Assembly: GCA_030737835.1 (NCBI GenBank)
Contig: JAUJYN010000021.1
Coordinates: forward strand, 558,001 to 622,000
Length of the DNA: 64,000 nt
Direction of reading: 5' to 3'
Source: Acorus gramineus
Taxonomy: Eukaryota > Streptophyta > Magnoliopsida > Acorales > Acoraceae
Shown here: one piece after another, positions 1 to 10,508 of the stretch
Position numbering within the stretch: the first letter of the stretch is position 1
How the letters are laid out: the number at the start of each line of letters is the position of its first letter
Position numbers and translations under genes: made by a program
Notes under the pieces: model-generated
What the model was told of the DNA's origin: nothing
What the model saw: the letters and a program-made list of their open reading frames with translations, nothing else
The model's database searches: none

Positions 1-1522
1 CCTGTTAAGACCCCTAAGGCTTGCCCCACCCCCAATACACTACCAACACCCAGTTTCTCGGTAAATCTGAGCCCAAGCCCCTTTTCTCCCCCCGCCTTTT
101 CATTTACCCCGCCTTCCACCGCGAATCCAATATTTCCTACAACTTCTGCCCCAAGCCCTTACCAGGCCACATCCAACCCAGGGCCACTAAACTACCCACC
201 CAAGGTAGAAACACTAGACGAAACCATCCAAAGAATCCTCTCTGAGTCTGGCCCTTCTGCCCCCAAACACATGTCTCTACACAACTTGAGACAAATCCCG
301 TTAGTCAACCTACCAGAGGGATTCAAAATCCTAAAATTTCACCGGTATAACGGTCGTGGAGACCCAGACATTCATTTAACTTCTTTTTATCTAGATGCCC
401 GACCTTTTCTAGATAAACAACCTCTGTTAGTCTGTTTTTTTCAAAAATCACTGGAAGGAGAAGCACTACAATGGTTCTCCATACTCCCTGTAGACCATTT
501 GTCAAACTTCTCGGCTATAAGTGAGAATTTTTTAGGCCGCTACGGTTACCAGAGGATTAGGACCCCCTCTATCTCAGACCTGACCGTAGAAAGAATGAGG
601 CATAGGGAGGAATTTGAGCAGTAGGTGTCTAGGTGGCGCACCCTCGTCCACCGAACTGGCCTACAATTAACAGAATGTCAAGAAATTGACATGATGTTAT
701 AGAGCCTGAGTCCAGAACTTCGTACGAGTCTTTCATACGGAGACTGTACCACGTACCAACTTCTAATTGACCACCACAACAGGATTTCCCATTGTGCAGC
801 CCTAGTAGTCCAAACCCAGTCCCCACCTATCAGCCATAGGGTTGGACAACCGCCAAGAAAGGCACAAACCCCCATGGTAGAGGGGATCACACAAGTCTCG
901 GCACTCTACCCGAACGGAGCGCGGGTACCTGATCAAGGACCAGCTTCGAGACAGTATACATCCGGTTCATCCGGATATATGCCGCCTCAGCAAACCAATC
1001 AAAACTTTACTCCCCGATCAGTACCCGCCCCCGTGCCGACATGAAAAAACCCAGTAATCCAAAGCCCTTCAGTCCAAAACCCCATATTTCAAAACCAGGG
1101 TCAATCCAGAACTCCCCCTGCCTACTCTGCTCCCCCAAGAGCACAAAATTTAGCTCCTAGGCAGCCTACACAAGGCCCCTACAATGAAGTATCCCCTCCA
1201 ACATTTTATGGCCCAAGACGAGTAGGAAAGAGAGACTCTTATCCACCTCTCCCAGAAACCTTGACAAATATCTTTAGGGTGATGATGGATACCAATAGCA
1301 TCTCTCTCCCTGCGGCCAAACCCCCACTCCCAGGAGTTAAGACTACACGTTACTACCAATACCATCAATAGCATGGTCACACTGTAGAATAGTGCATAGA
1401 TTTTCAGGATTTTATCTATGATTTGAATGATGACAGGCGCCTTGATTGGGCCATGATCAAAAGCCATCTAAGCCAGGGTAATCCCCCTCGCCAAGCCACA
1501 AAGCCACTTAGCATATTCTCTA
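1..1522 (+). pseudogene. Decayed Tat-like Ty3/gypsy gag, first part
   Basis: This is the coat-protein (gag) region of a Ty3/gypsy retrotransposon. The frame opening at 271 encodes the typical gag core (FHRYNGRGDPDIHLTSFY, then FQKSLEGEALQWF and LGRYGYQR). It closely matches the minus-strand gag at 21979-23726, which supports the family call. The frame is broken by stops at 622-624 (TAG) and 700-702 (TAG), a TGA near 1042 and two TAGs near 1368 and 1390, so no full protein can be made. The 5' part (1-270) is low-complexity proline-rich sequence in another frame and runs off the window edge. The gag is cut at 1522 by a solo LTR and resumes at 8107 in the same frame. The C-terminal YPPLPE and YDL motifs lie at about 1240 and 1420. 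Confidence 0.85.
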
Positions 1523-4254
1523 TGTTATATATGTGTCACTTTTAGCCTTATGGTAACCATTGGAGCATTCTGGCAGTTTTTGAGTTTTTTCGTTTTTCGA
1601 TCGGAACCGCTAAAATTTTGGACTGTTAGCTATCATCCTGAGTTTGAGGACTCCGATTGAAAATCTAACTGCATATTATGTGTCCTGGTGCCATTCCAAG
1701 CCGCTCACAAAAATTTCATCGAATTCCGGTAACGTTTTGGAATTTCACAATTCTGGGGCGTATCCGGGTTTTGACCGAGCGAGAAGTCATTGGGAAAGTT
1801 GACTTGGTCAAAGTGGGCCCATGACTTGGTCAACCCCTTTTGTTTTTTTGTGTGGTTGGGTTGACCCAAGTCAAAGCTCACTTAATCCTCTCTAATCCTC
1901 TGTTAAGCCCTAATTAAACCTAGGTTAGCCTAATCTAAGTGGTGTTGACTTATTTAAGTGAGCTAAAATATCTCCCCCACTATTCATCATCTTCCCCAAT
2001 TGATTTTCTCTCTCCCCCTCTCTCTTTTTCTTTGTTTTGAGCTTGCTAGAGTGCTTGAAACCAAGAAACCAAAGAAGAGAGGTTAGATCTTGTCCCGATC
2101 TATCCACCGGTGGTCTCGGATTCGAGTTCCCACTTGTTTGACCCCCTCTCACACCCTCTTTTCTCCTCTGATTTCAGCCATCTTGAGGGCTGAGGGAGAT
2201 CGTGGTGGTGGTGGTCCTTGAAGAGGTGTTTCGGTGCGCGGAGAGCAACCGAACTTCCCTTCCTTCCTTTCCTTCCTAGGGTAAGCCTTCTTTCCTTCCT
2301 TTTCTTGCTTAGATGCATGTTAGGAGGGTGGTTTTGGGTGCTGGTGGCTGTTGGTGGGGTTGGAGGCCATTGGTGGCCGGTGAGAGGAGGTAGGGTGGCT
2401 CGGGCAGGATGGTGGGTTGCCTCGGGTAGGCTGGCAGCTCAGGCAGCAAAGGCAGCGCAGGCTGTCACGACCCAGGGCGGCCGTCCCCGGGACGCGGCAA
2501 GTGTATATATAATATCAGAATCTACACAGGAGGTCAATAATATATCATACACAAACAACCAGAATGACACACAGATAACAAAGGGGCTGACATTATATAC
2601 ACACCAAATGCGGAAGCAAAAGACTGAATCTGTAAATAAACATACTACAGACTCGATACTCAATCATCTGTCCTGTGAGAGCCAATATACACCAATACAA
2701 CTGAATATACATAGACGCGTGCCAAGCATGGAAATAAAATACATACAGCCAAGAAGGGATGCTGATAACCTCTGGTACTCGCGGAACGTGGCGCTGCTCC
2801 GCTACTAAAGGAATCCCTCGGAAAGCTCCAACTGCTGCTCCGGCTCCAGCTCAGGCTTAGTGGCAACTGGGGAAAAACATATGCGAGGGGTGAGCCACAC
2901 GCTCAGTGAACAGCACAACCCATGCATCACAGTCAATATTTACCACAATTCCATTATTTATCCAGCCTCTAAGTGACATAACAACATAATCCAGTGGTTC
3001 GTACATCGCCGAACCACCACACCCTCACCCTCACCCATCAATGGGTGACATAGGCTATTGGGACTGATAATCACCCAATCACAGATCCAGTAGGTCGCTC
3101 ATCGCCAACCCACTACACCCTCACCCTCACCCTACCACGGGTGACATAGGATTTTGGGACTGACTAGGCTGTTGGTCACCCTTGGTCCACCGATAGTCTC
3201 TCCTCCACTCCGTAGGCCGCTGGCCTTCACCCATAACTTCAGCGCAGTCCGTCACAAATATCGGGAGGCGCCTACTGATGGGAGCCCTCGAAAGGGACGA
3301 CCTTATCACGTTGGGGCAGTCTCTACACGGATCCAACGAAGGGAAACAGAACAGCCTATCCATACGCATATGATCCACTCGGATCCGCCGACAACACATC
3401 TCTACAACTCAAATGTCATGAACTCTTCAGAGTTCCTCCAAGGCGCATAACCAAGATGCGGGGAACATGTACAATAAAAGCAAGGTTTGAATATCATTGT
3501 GGGAAAGAACTCGGGAGGGCGGCGTGAGTTTCCGATATAGGATACCCCGACAACCAAACAAGGAACACGGAGTACCCTAACCCGGGTCTCACCGCTGTCC
3601 TCGCAAGGCCCCTCCCCTATAATATTCACTAGAATTGCTAATAATCATACCAGTTATATAACATTACTTATAATATTAATGGGACTAGAAACCTTGGGAG
3701 GGCAGCATGAGGTCCCGATACAGGACATCCCAACAACCAAACAAGGAACACGGAGTACCCTAACACGGGTCTCAATGTTGACCTCGCAAGGCTCCTCCCT
3801 ATAATATTATCTAAGGCATGCGAATTAACATACACTAGCATTTAATTTAATAAATAAACTAGTAGGACGCATGCATAGGCCGAGGTTTCCTATCATGAAA
3901 ACAGGGGGCATGGTGCATGGCTCTTACACCTATCCTATGGGTGCAAGTCCCTAACATACAAGGACTAGGGTAGCATGCATTCTACATTTAAATCATGCAA
4001 GCATGGATTACATATTATTGCAGGTTAATATACATCCATGGCGCCCCAGGAGAGGTCGGTATACGCCCAAGTGCGTATAACGCCTCTCTACTGGGTTGGA
4101 TTGTCCCACTCACCGAAGTTCAGGTCATCGCGCGACCGCCTGTCAGGATCTGCAAGACAGACATTTATATGGTGAGTTAAAATCCACAACTACTACCAAA
4201 GACATCAAAATTCACAAAACCCACAAGCAAACAAACAACACTCGGACAAACGTG

Positions 4255-5215
4255 CATACGACCCGCACGCACGCTAGCCCGAGCACCCCGGCAACCACCC
4301 GCACGGCCGGCAACCACCCGCACGGTCACCCAACCGCCCGGGTGCACCGCCGCGCCTCAGCCAACGCACCCCGCGCACCGCCGGGCCCCGCCCGCCGCCT
4401 GGACGCGCCGCCGAACCTCCCGGGTGCACCGCGCGCCCCTTGCGCCCCAGCGTAGCCGCCCGCGCACACCCCGCAAGCCTCGCGCTGGCCCGCGAGCACC
4501 CCGCACGCCCCGCGCGCAGCGCCTCGCCCCGCGCGCACCTTCAGCCCCCTATCCGCGCGCACTCCTCACGCACCTACCAGCCTCTACCTGCGCACACCAT
4601 GCGCGCACCACCCGCTCGCACCCACTGCACCGCGCGCACACCTGCGCCTCAGCCCAGCGCCCGGTATCCGCGGCCCAGCACCCGACGCTCAGCGCCCAGC
4701 ACCCAGGACCCTCACCCAGCGCCCACGCGCACGCATGCGCAACACGCGCCTGGCAGCACGCGCCCAACGCGCCTGCCAGCATGCCCGCGCTGCTGCCCGC
4801 GCGCGTCGCCGAGCGGCCCGAGCACCGTTCGCCTTGCACGCCCAGCCACAGCCCGCCTGATGCCCGAGCACCCCCTGCCAGCTACCCGAGCATGGCTTGC
4901 CCAGGCGGCCTGCCCTGCTCGCACAGCCCGTAGCCAGCCTACCCGCACGCCTCCCCCTGCACCCCCGGAGCGCACGCGCGCCAAGCAAACTGGTGCGCCT
5001 GCTCCCATCCTACCCGGCTATCCCCCCCCTCCCAGCGCGCCTAGCACGCTAGCGCACAGCAGCCCAGCGTGCCTGCAACACCACCCGAGCGCACGCCGCG
5101 CGCACGCCTGGGCACACGCACCCGCGCGCCCGGCCACCTGGTGCGGCCACCTGTTGCACCTACTGCTAACACACCCGGGACAGCCGCCCAGCCTACCCGG
5201 ACAGCCCAACACCTA
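4255..5215. repeat. CpG-dense GC-rich tract in nested L LTR
   Basis: Almost 1 kb of nearly pure G/C with runs of alternating CGCG and GCGCAC/CCGCGC words. Equivalent tracts lie at 5964-6530, 12290-13290, 20380-21060, 30545-31410 and 34030-34350, always between the conserved splice donor and the microexon. Long open frames occur here on both strands and in several phases, as expected where the stop trinucleotides are rare. I do not call them genes. Confidence 0.85.
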
Positions 5216-5685
5216 GACCAAGCCATCCAACCTCCACCACCCGCCACCCCGACCTCCGACCACCTCCACAGCCCTCCGACGGCCACCCACCGCCGCCGAC
5301 CTCCTCCCAACCCCAAATCTACCCTCCTAACATACATCTAAGCATGAAAAAGAGAGAAAAGAGGCTTACAAAGGGGAGGAAGGGAAGTCCGGATGCTCTC
5401 CGCGCACCGAAACCTTTCCCCAAAGGCTTCCACTACCCGGATCTACTCCCACCTCCAAGACAGCCCAAAACAGAGGAGAAGAGAGGGGGGACGGAGGGGC
5501 AAATCTCACCGGAATCAGGATTTGAAAGCACCGGGGTGTAGATCGGGACCCGATCTACACTTCCTATGCTTTAGGTTTTTAGGTTTGAGGGGTCTAGGGG
5601 GCTCAAATCAAAGAAAAAGAGAGAGGGGAGAGAGAAAATGCATTTGGTAGGGATGATGAATAGTGGTCAACCAAAAATTAGATTT

Positions 5686-5697
5686 CATTTATATAGC
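5686..5697 (-). promoter_or_regulatory. TATA-like box in the nested L LTR
   Basis: The minus strand reads CTATATAAAT here, followed about 35 bases downstream by ACTATTCATCATC and then a CT-rich leader (TTTTCTCTCTCCCC). The same order (AT-rich box, ACTATTCATCATC, CT-rich tract) recurs near 1950-2030, 13720-13790, 21480-21550 and 30050-30125 in the other L-a copies. This is a plausible RNA polymerase II core promoter for the LTR. The start site is inferred, not shown. Confidence 0.5.
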
Positions 5698-8106
5698 AAG
5701 CGACTTAAAAACCCAGATACGCCCCGGAACTGTGAAATTTCAGAAACGTTACCGGAATTCGATGAAATTTTCGTGAGAGGCCTAAAATGGCACCAGGACA
5801 CCAAATGTACAGTTAGATTTCCAATCAGAGTCCTCTAACTCAGGATGATAATTAACAGTCCAAAAATTAGCGGTTCCGATCGAAAACCAAAAAAAAATGA
5901 AAAACTGCCAGAACGCTCCAACGGTTACCAGCAGGTTAAAAGTGACACATATATAACACAGGCAGGCAGGCTGGTGAGCAGGGCAGGCAGAGCAGCTGGC
6001 AGGGCACGCGCGCGGGTGCTGCGCGCTGGGTGCCGTGCGCGGGTGTGCGCGCGGGGTGCTGCACAGAGGCGTAGTGCGGGCGTGCGCAGGGGACCGCGTG
6101 CGGATGCTGCGCGCAGGGCGTCGTGTGCGGGCGTCCGCATGGGGCGTTGTGCAGAGGCGCAGGCGTGCTGTGCGCGCGCGGTGAGGGGAGCCGGTGGTGC
6201 GCGCAGGGCGAGGTTATGGGGCGCTGGGCGAGCCGGTGGTGCGCGCGGGGCGAGGCGATGAGCCGCTGGGCGAGCCGGTGGTGTGCGCGGGGTGAGGCGA
6301 CGAGCCGCTGGGCGTGCGGGTGTGCGCGCGAGTCGCTGCGCTGGGGCGCAGTGAGCGCGCGGTGCACCTGGGGGGACTCGGCAGGGTGTCCGGGCGTGCG
6401 GGCTGGGCTCGACAGTGCGTCTACCCGCGCGGGCCGGGGCTCGGCTGTGCGCCCGGGGCGGGTGGTCGTGTGTGCGGCTGCCCGGGGGTTCGGGATTGAG
6501 TTGAGGTGCTCGGGCTAGCGTGCGTACGGGCCGTATGTACGTTTGCCCGAGTGTTGTGTATTTTTAGTGTATTTTTGGTGTATTTGTGTATTTTACTCAC
6601 CAAGTTGATTACCCTGTCTTGCAGATCTTGACGGACGGTCGCGCGACGACCCGGTTATCGGTGAGTGGGACAACCCAACCCAGTTGGGAGGCGCTATATG
6701 CACTTGGGCGTATACCTCCCTCCCCTGGGGCACCATAGTAAATATTAACTTCCATAATATGTAATCCATGCTAGCATGATTATATGTAGTATGCATGCTA
6801 CCCTAGACTTTGTATGTTAGGGACTTGCACCCTTAGGATATGTGTAAGAGCCATGCATCCTGTCACCCTGTTCTCATGCTAGGAAGCCTCGACCTATGCA
6901 TGTGTCCTACTAGTTTGATTTATTAAATTAAATGTGAACTTATGACTATTATCATGCCTGAGGGAATATTAAGGGGCCTTGCGAGGTCAACATTGAGACC
7001 CGGGCTAGGGTACTCCGTGTTCCTTGTTTGGTTGTCGGGATGTCCTATATCGGGACCTCATGGTTCTTTTCCCAATATTATTGTAATATATGTTTCCTCG
7101 CATCTTGGTTATGCACGCTGGAGGAATTCTGAAGAATTCAAGACATTAGAGTTGTTGAGATGTGTTGTCGGCGGATCCGAGTGGATCATATGCGTATGGA
7201 TAGGCTGTTCTTTTCCCTTCGTTGGATCCTTGTAGAGACTGCCCCGGCGTTAGAAAGGCTGTCCCGTGGAGGGCTTCCATCAGTAGGCACCTCTTGATTT
7301 GGGACGGACTGTGCCGAATGTGGGAGTGGCCAAGCGGCCTACGGAGTGGGGAGAGACTATCGGTGGACCAAGGGTGACCAACAGCCTAGTCAGTCCCAAT
7401 ATCCCATGTCACCATATTGAGGGGTGAGGGTGAGGGTGTGGTGGGTCGGCGATGTGGCGACCCACCGGATTTGTGTAAGGATGATTATTAGCCTATTAAG
7501 TCCCAATATCCTACGTCACCTATTGAGGGGTGAGGGTGAGGGTGAGGGTGTGGTGGTTCGGCGATGTAGTGACCCACCGGATTTGTGTAGTTCCTGCCAC
7601 TTTGAGGCTATTGATTTGATTAATTGTGGTTAATATAATTGTGATGCATGGGTTGTGCTATTCACTAAGCGTGTGGCTCACCCCTCGCATAATTATTTTC
7701 TCCAGTGATTACTGAGGCGGACTTGAAGGAGGAGCTCCCCGAGCGACTGCACCAGTAGCGGAGTAGCGCCACGTTCCGCGAGTTTTAGAGGCCATCAGCA
7801 TCCTTCTTGATTGTATGTATATATTTCCGTGCTTGGGCACCCAGTTTGGATTGTATTTGGATGTATGTGTGTATATTGGCTCTCACAGGACATTTGATTA
7901 TGTATCGAGTCTGTAGTATGTTTTTGGATTACAGACTCAGTCTTTTAGCTTCCGCTATGTGTGTATATATCATGTCAGCCTTGCTTTCATCTGAGTTGTT
8001 GTCATTCCAGTTGGTGTTTAGAGTATTTTATTGATTCCCTGTATAGGCTGCTGATATCATGTATACACTTGCCGCGACCCGGGGACTGCCGCCCTGGGGC
8101 GTGACA

Positions 8107-8616
8107 CTCTAACCCTATGCCATATCACAACCAAGCTTCCAGTTCTAGAGCCCACACTGTCAACATGATTAGAAGGGGGAGCATCCGTCGCCAGAACCAA
8201 GCAGCTCGGAGAGCACCACCGACGACAGTTTGTTAAAAGGATCTGAGGAGGAAGGGCAAGAAGAACCCTTCTAGCTGAACCTCGACAATCACGACCTCGC
8301 CATCTTATATGGTGAGGAGGACCAAGTAGTCCCTACCATGGTTGAAGCCATCAACCTGGAATCGGATGAGAGCGGATTAGATAATCCAAGGGAAGAAGAA
8401 GAGGAGGAACCATTCGAGGAGGTCCCCGAAGGGGCAAACGAAGGACCCGAGGAGGGGGAATGTACCTCGGATGACCTGCATCCGGACGACAACGGGTCCT
8501 CCAAAAGCACTAATACAGTAGACGGCCCCTGTTGCCCAATGACCATCTCCTTCACCGACAAAGACCTTCCTGATCGAAGGCTATGAGTATATCCCCTCCA
8601 TGTTTGATTGAATTTT
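8107..8616 (+). pseudogene. Decayed Tat-like gag, second part
   Basis: Continuation of the gag interrupted at 1522; the frame carries across the 5-bp target duplication. It shows basic residues around 8170-8220, an in-frame TAA near 8234, then an acidic stretch (8338-8586) rich in EEEEE and PEEG words, ending with PMTISFTDKDLP. In Tat-like elements a TISFTDKDLP-like motif lies at the gag-protease border. The sequence stops matching at about 8616, where the 3' end of a minus-strand Athila-like LTR begins, so protease and pol of this element are missing. Confidence 0.75.
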
Positions 8617-8621
8617 TAAGT

Positions 8622-10052
8622 TGTTATTAATTACCGCAAGTGCACGGATCATTACAGAAGTATAGATCTAGCAAATACGGGTCGATCCCACAGAGAATTG
8701 TTCAAATTAAATTATTAATTGATTTACCTAATCGAATTAGACAGGAAGATTGATGAAGGTTTATTTTTTTATTTTTATTTGAAAAAAAAATGAATATTAA
8801 TATAAAAAGATAACTAGGGTTTTAGAATCCACCATGCAATACCAATTTACGGGTTATATTCAAATGTGAAACTCCACCATATAACTCAATTAATATTGAC
8901 GTTAGTCAAATACCAATCGGAAATTAAATATTTAAAATCATATTAATTATTTCATAAAATGATCTATCTCCCTTCCCTTTATAAAATCTACCAACTCAAT
9001 ATTCAACTTGTTAATAAGAGCATAAAATATCAGAGAATCTAATTAAAGCATATTTTATCAAATCAAATACAAGAGATTTTTGAAGAAGGTAATAAGAAAT
9101 TCACATGAAAGGTTTCAAAAGAGAATTGAAGGAGAGATTGATATTCAATAAAGCAAACAATATGGAGAATTCAGATCTAAATATAAAATCCTAAACTAGC
9201 ATTGCATGGTTTCATCTTCAACCCTAGTTGAAGATTTAGCTACTAGAAAACATGATTAAACTAAAAAAAATAAAAATAAAAGACATCATATTATTGAAAA
9301 ATTCTTGAAAATAAAAATACTGAAGTAATATTAAAATTCAGATCTAAATATATACAAACATCCAAAGATATGAGATGAAAAGAAAAACAAAAACAAAGCA
9401 AAACTCTTGAATCTTTCTTCTCCTTCGGTTGTCCCTTTGCCTCCTTCTTTGATTTCATTTTCTTGGCTTCATATGTGTTCCTTTTATAGCCTCCAGCCTT
9501 GAATCTTGACCATTGATTTGCAATGAATTGGATGGTTAAGATTGGCCATCAACCTTCCTCATATGAATATTTAACAATTTTAGCAGGTAAAATCTTTCAT
9601 TCCCGTCATTAATTTTCTGCAGAATCTTCGGATGAATTTTTGACCCCTAATAAGGTGGAATTGCAAAATATTCATGAAACATTGATTTGTAGATCTTGAA
9701 AATATCTTTCCAACGCCATATTTTGGGCCAAAATACGATATTTGAGGCAAAAGTTATGGTCAAAATAGTGGGACGGTTTTAACATTGATTTGAAGAATAT
9801 TTGATTGGATTTTGATTTTTGATTCTCTCTTCACCAAATCTTTATCTAGCATAATTTTGGATCTTCAAGAATCCTCTTGATTCTCCTTCATATCTTTAAA
9901 TGCTTTATAGAATATTTTGCATTGATAATCATCATTTATCTCAATTACCTGCAATAACAAATAAATTTTGAATATTAGTCATTATTACACATAAAATTAG
10001 GAAATAGAAAACTAAATTAAGGGGATTAAATGTGCAAATAATACGCTTATCA
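8622..10052 (-). mobile_element. Athila-like 3' LTR
   Basis: Read on the minus strand the LTR runs from TGATAAGCG at 10052 to GGTAATTAATAACA at 8622, about 1.43 kb and AT-rich. It follows a polypurine stretch (GGTTTGGGGGTATT, 10053-10066) and carries near its end the words GGGATCGACCCGTATTTG and GATCCGTGCACTTGCGG. I recognise this pattern from Athila/Tat-type plant LTRs. This is the natural 3' LTR for the pol at 14936-18856, same strand and correct order. The five bases beyond it are TAAGT (8617-8621); no matching duplication is seen at the far side because the 5' LTR is missing. Confidence 0.7.
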
Positions 10053-10066
10053 AATACCCCCAAACC
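10053..10066 (-). promoter_or_regulatory. Polypurine tract of the Athila-like element
   Basis: The minus strand reads GGTTTGGGGGTATT directly before the LTR start. Such purine runs prime plus-strand DNA synthesis in LTR retrotransposons. Similar TTTGGGGG motifs at about 14577-14590 and 14831-14843 are likely extra tracts in the same 3' region. Confidence 0.6.
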
Positions 10067-10508
10067 TAGATTTTGCTAGTCCTCTAGCAACTAAAGTGAT
10101 TAAAAACAAGGATAAGGCCACTTTCGCAGGCTCTCACGGTTGCATTTAGCATATGCAACAAGCCCTTAAACCCCTAGGTCACCCCCTAGTGGACGAGTTT
10201 GACTCGTGAGGGTTTGCAGCGAATCTACCCACAAAATTCTTTTTTTTTTTTTTTTTTCTGCCATAATCCCATGATAGTATCAAAGAGCTCAAGATATTAA
10301 ATTCTTTTCAGAAAAGTACTTAATGTAATGACATGGTGTGCTCGTGAAAATCTGGACAACACTCAAGAGATTCAGACTCCTAAGTAGGAATTTTCCTTCT
10401 AATTGCTGTCGAACGGTTGGTTCTCCCTTAGACACTGAGTTAAAACCAGAATAGTCTACTAAGCCAATAAGAGATTTGGATGTTCACTTTATTACCTCAT
10501 GGGCTTTA
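10067..10508 (-). other. 3' untranslated region of the Athila-like element, distal part
   Basis: Non-coding AT-rich sequence between the solo LTR and the polypurine tract, including the common AGGACTAGCAAAATCTAGG words and a poly(T) run at about 10240-10257. No gene is seen here. Confidence 0.6.

Larger units (their letters stand above)
2463..5958 (-). mobile_element. Solo LTR of family L (L-a) nested in another L LTR
   Basis: Read on the minus strand, the LTR starts at 5958 with TGTTATATATGTGTCAC and ends at 2463 with GGTCGTGACA (3,496 bp). The target duplication CAGGC is perfect at 2458-2462 and 5959-5963. The surrounding plus-strand LTR resumes after it without loss. Its internal layout matches the other copies, inverted: TATA box near 5690, donor at 5369-5368, GC-rich tract 4255-5215, 36-bp microexon 4114-4149 and minisatellite 3005-3150. 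It is younger than its host LTR because it interrupts it. Confidence 0.95.
1523..8106 (+). mobile_element. Solo LTR of family L (L-a), split by a nested solo LTR
   Basis: The LTR starts TGTTATATATGTGTCAC at 1523 and ends GGGGCGTGACA at 8106. Target duplications CTCTA lie at 1518-1522 and 8107-8111. With the nested insertion and its duplicated target removed, the LTR is about 3.08 kb. No internal region is present, so this is a solo LTR left by LTR-LTR recombination. It landed in the Tat-like gag, whose frame continues on the far side. It contains a TATA-like TTATTTAAG near 1950, the conserved ACTATTCATCATC leader near 1980, a donor at 2281-2282, a GC-rich tract (5964-6530), a 36-bp microexon at 6625-6660, two GGGTGAG-type minisatellite units (7395-7580) and an acceptor at 7704-7705. 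Confidence 0.93.

Noticed and set aside
3005-3150. Telomeric repeat
   Set aside because: The CCCTCACCCTCA words are short, embedded in an LTR minisatellite and differ from the plant CCCTAAA unit.
4326-5341. Long overlapping open frames on both strands in the GC-rich tract (and likewise at 5925-6518, 12135-13394, 20404-21197 and 30413-31372)
   Set aside because: They occur in several phases at once, have Ala/Arg/Pro/Gly-only composition, differ between copies, and are what a tract poor in TAA/TAG/TGA gives by chance.
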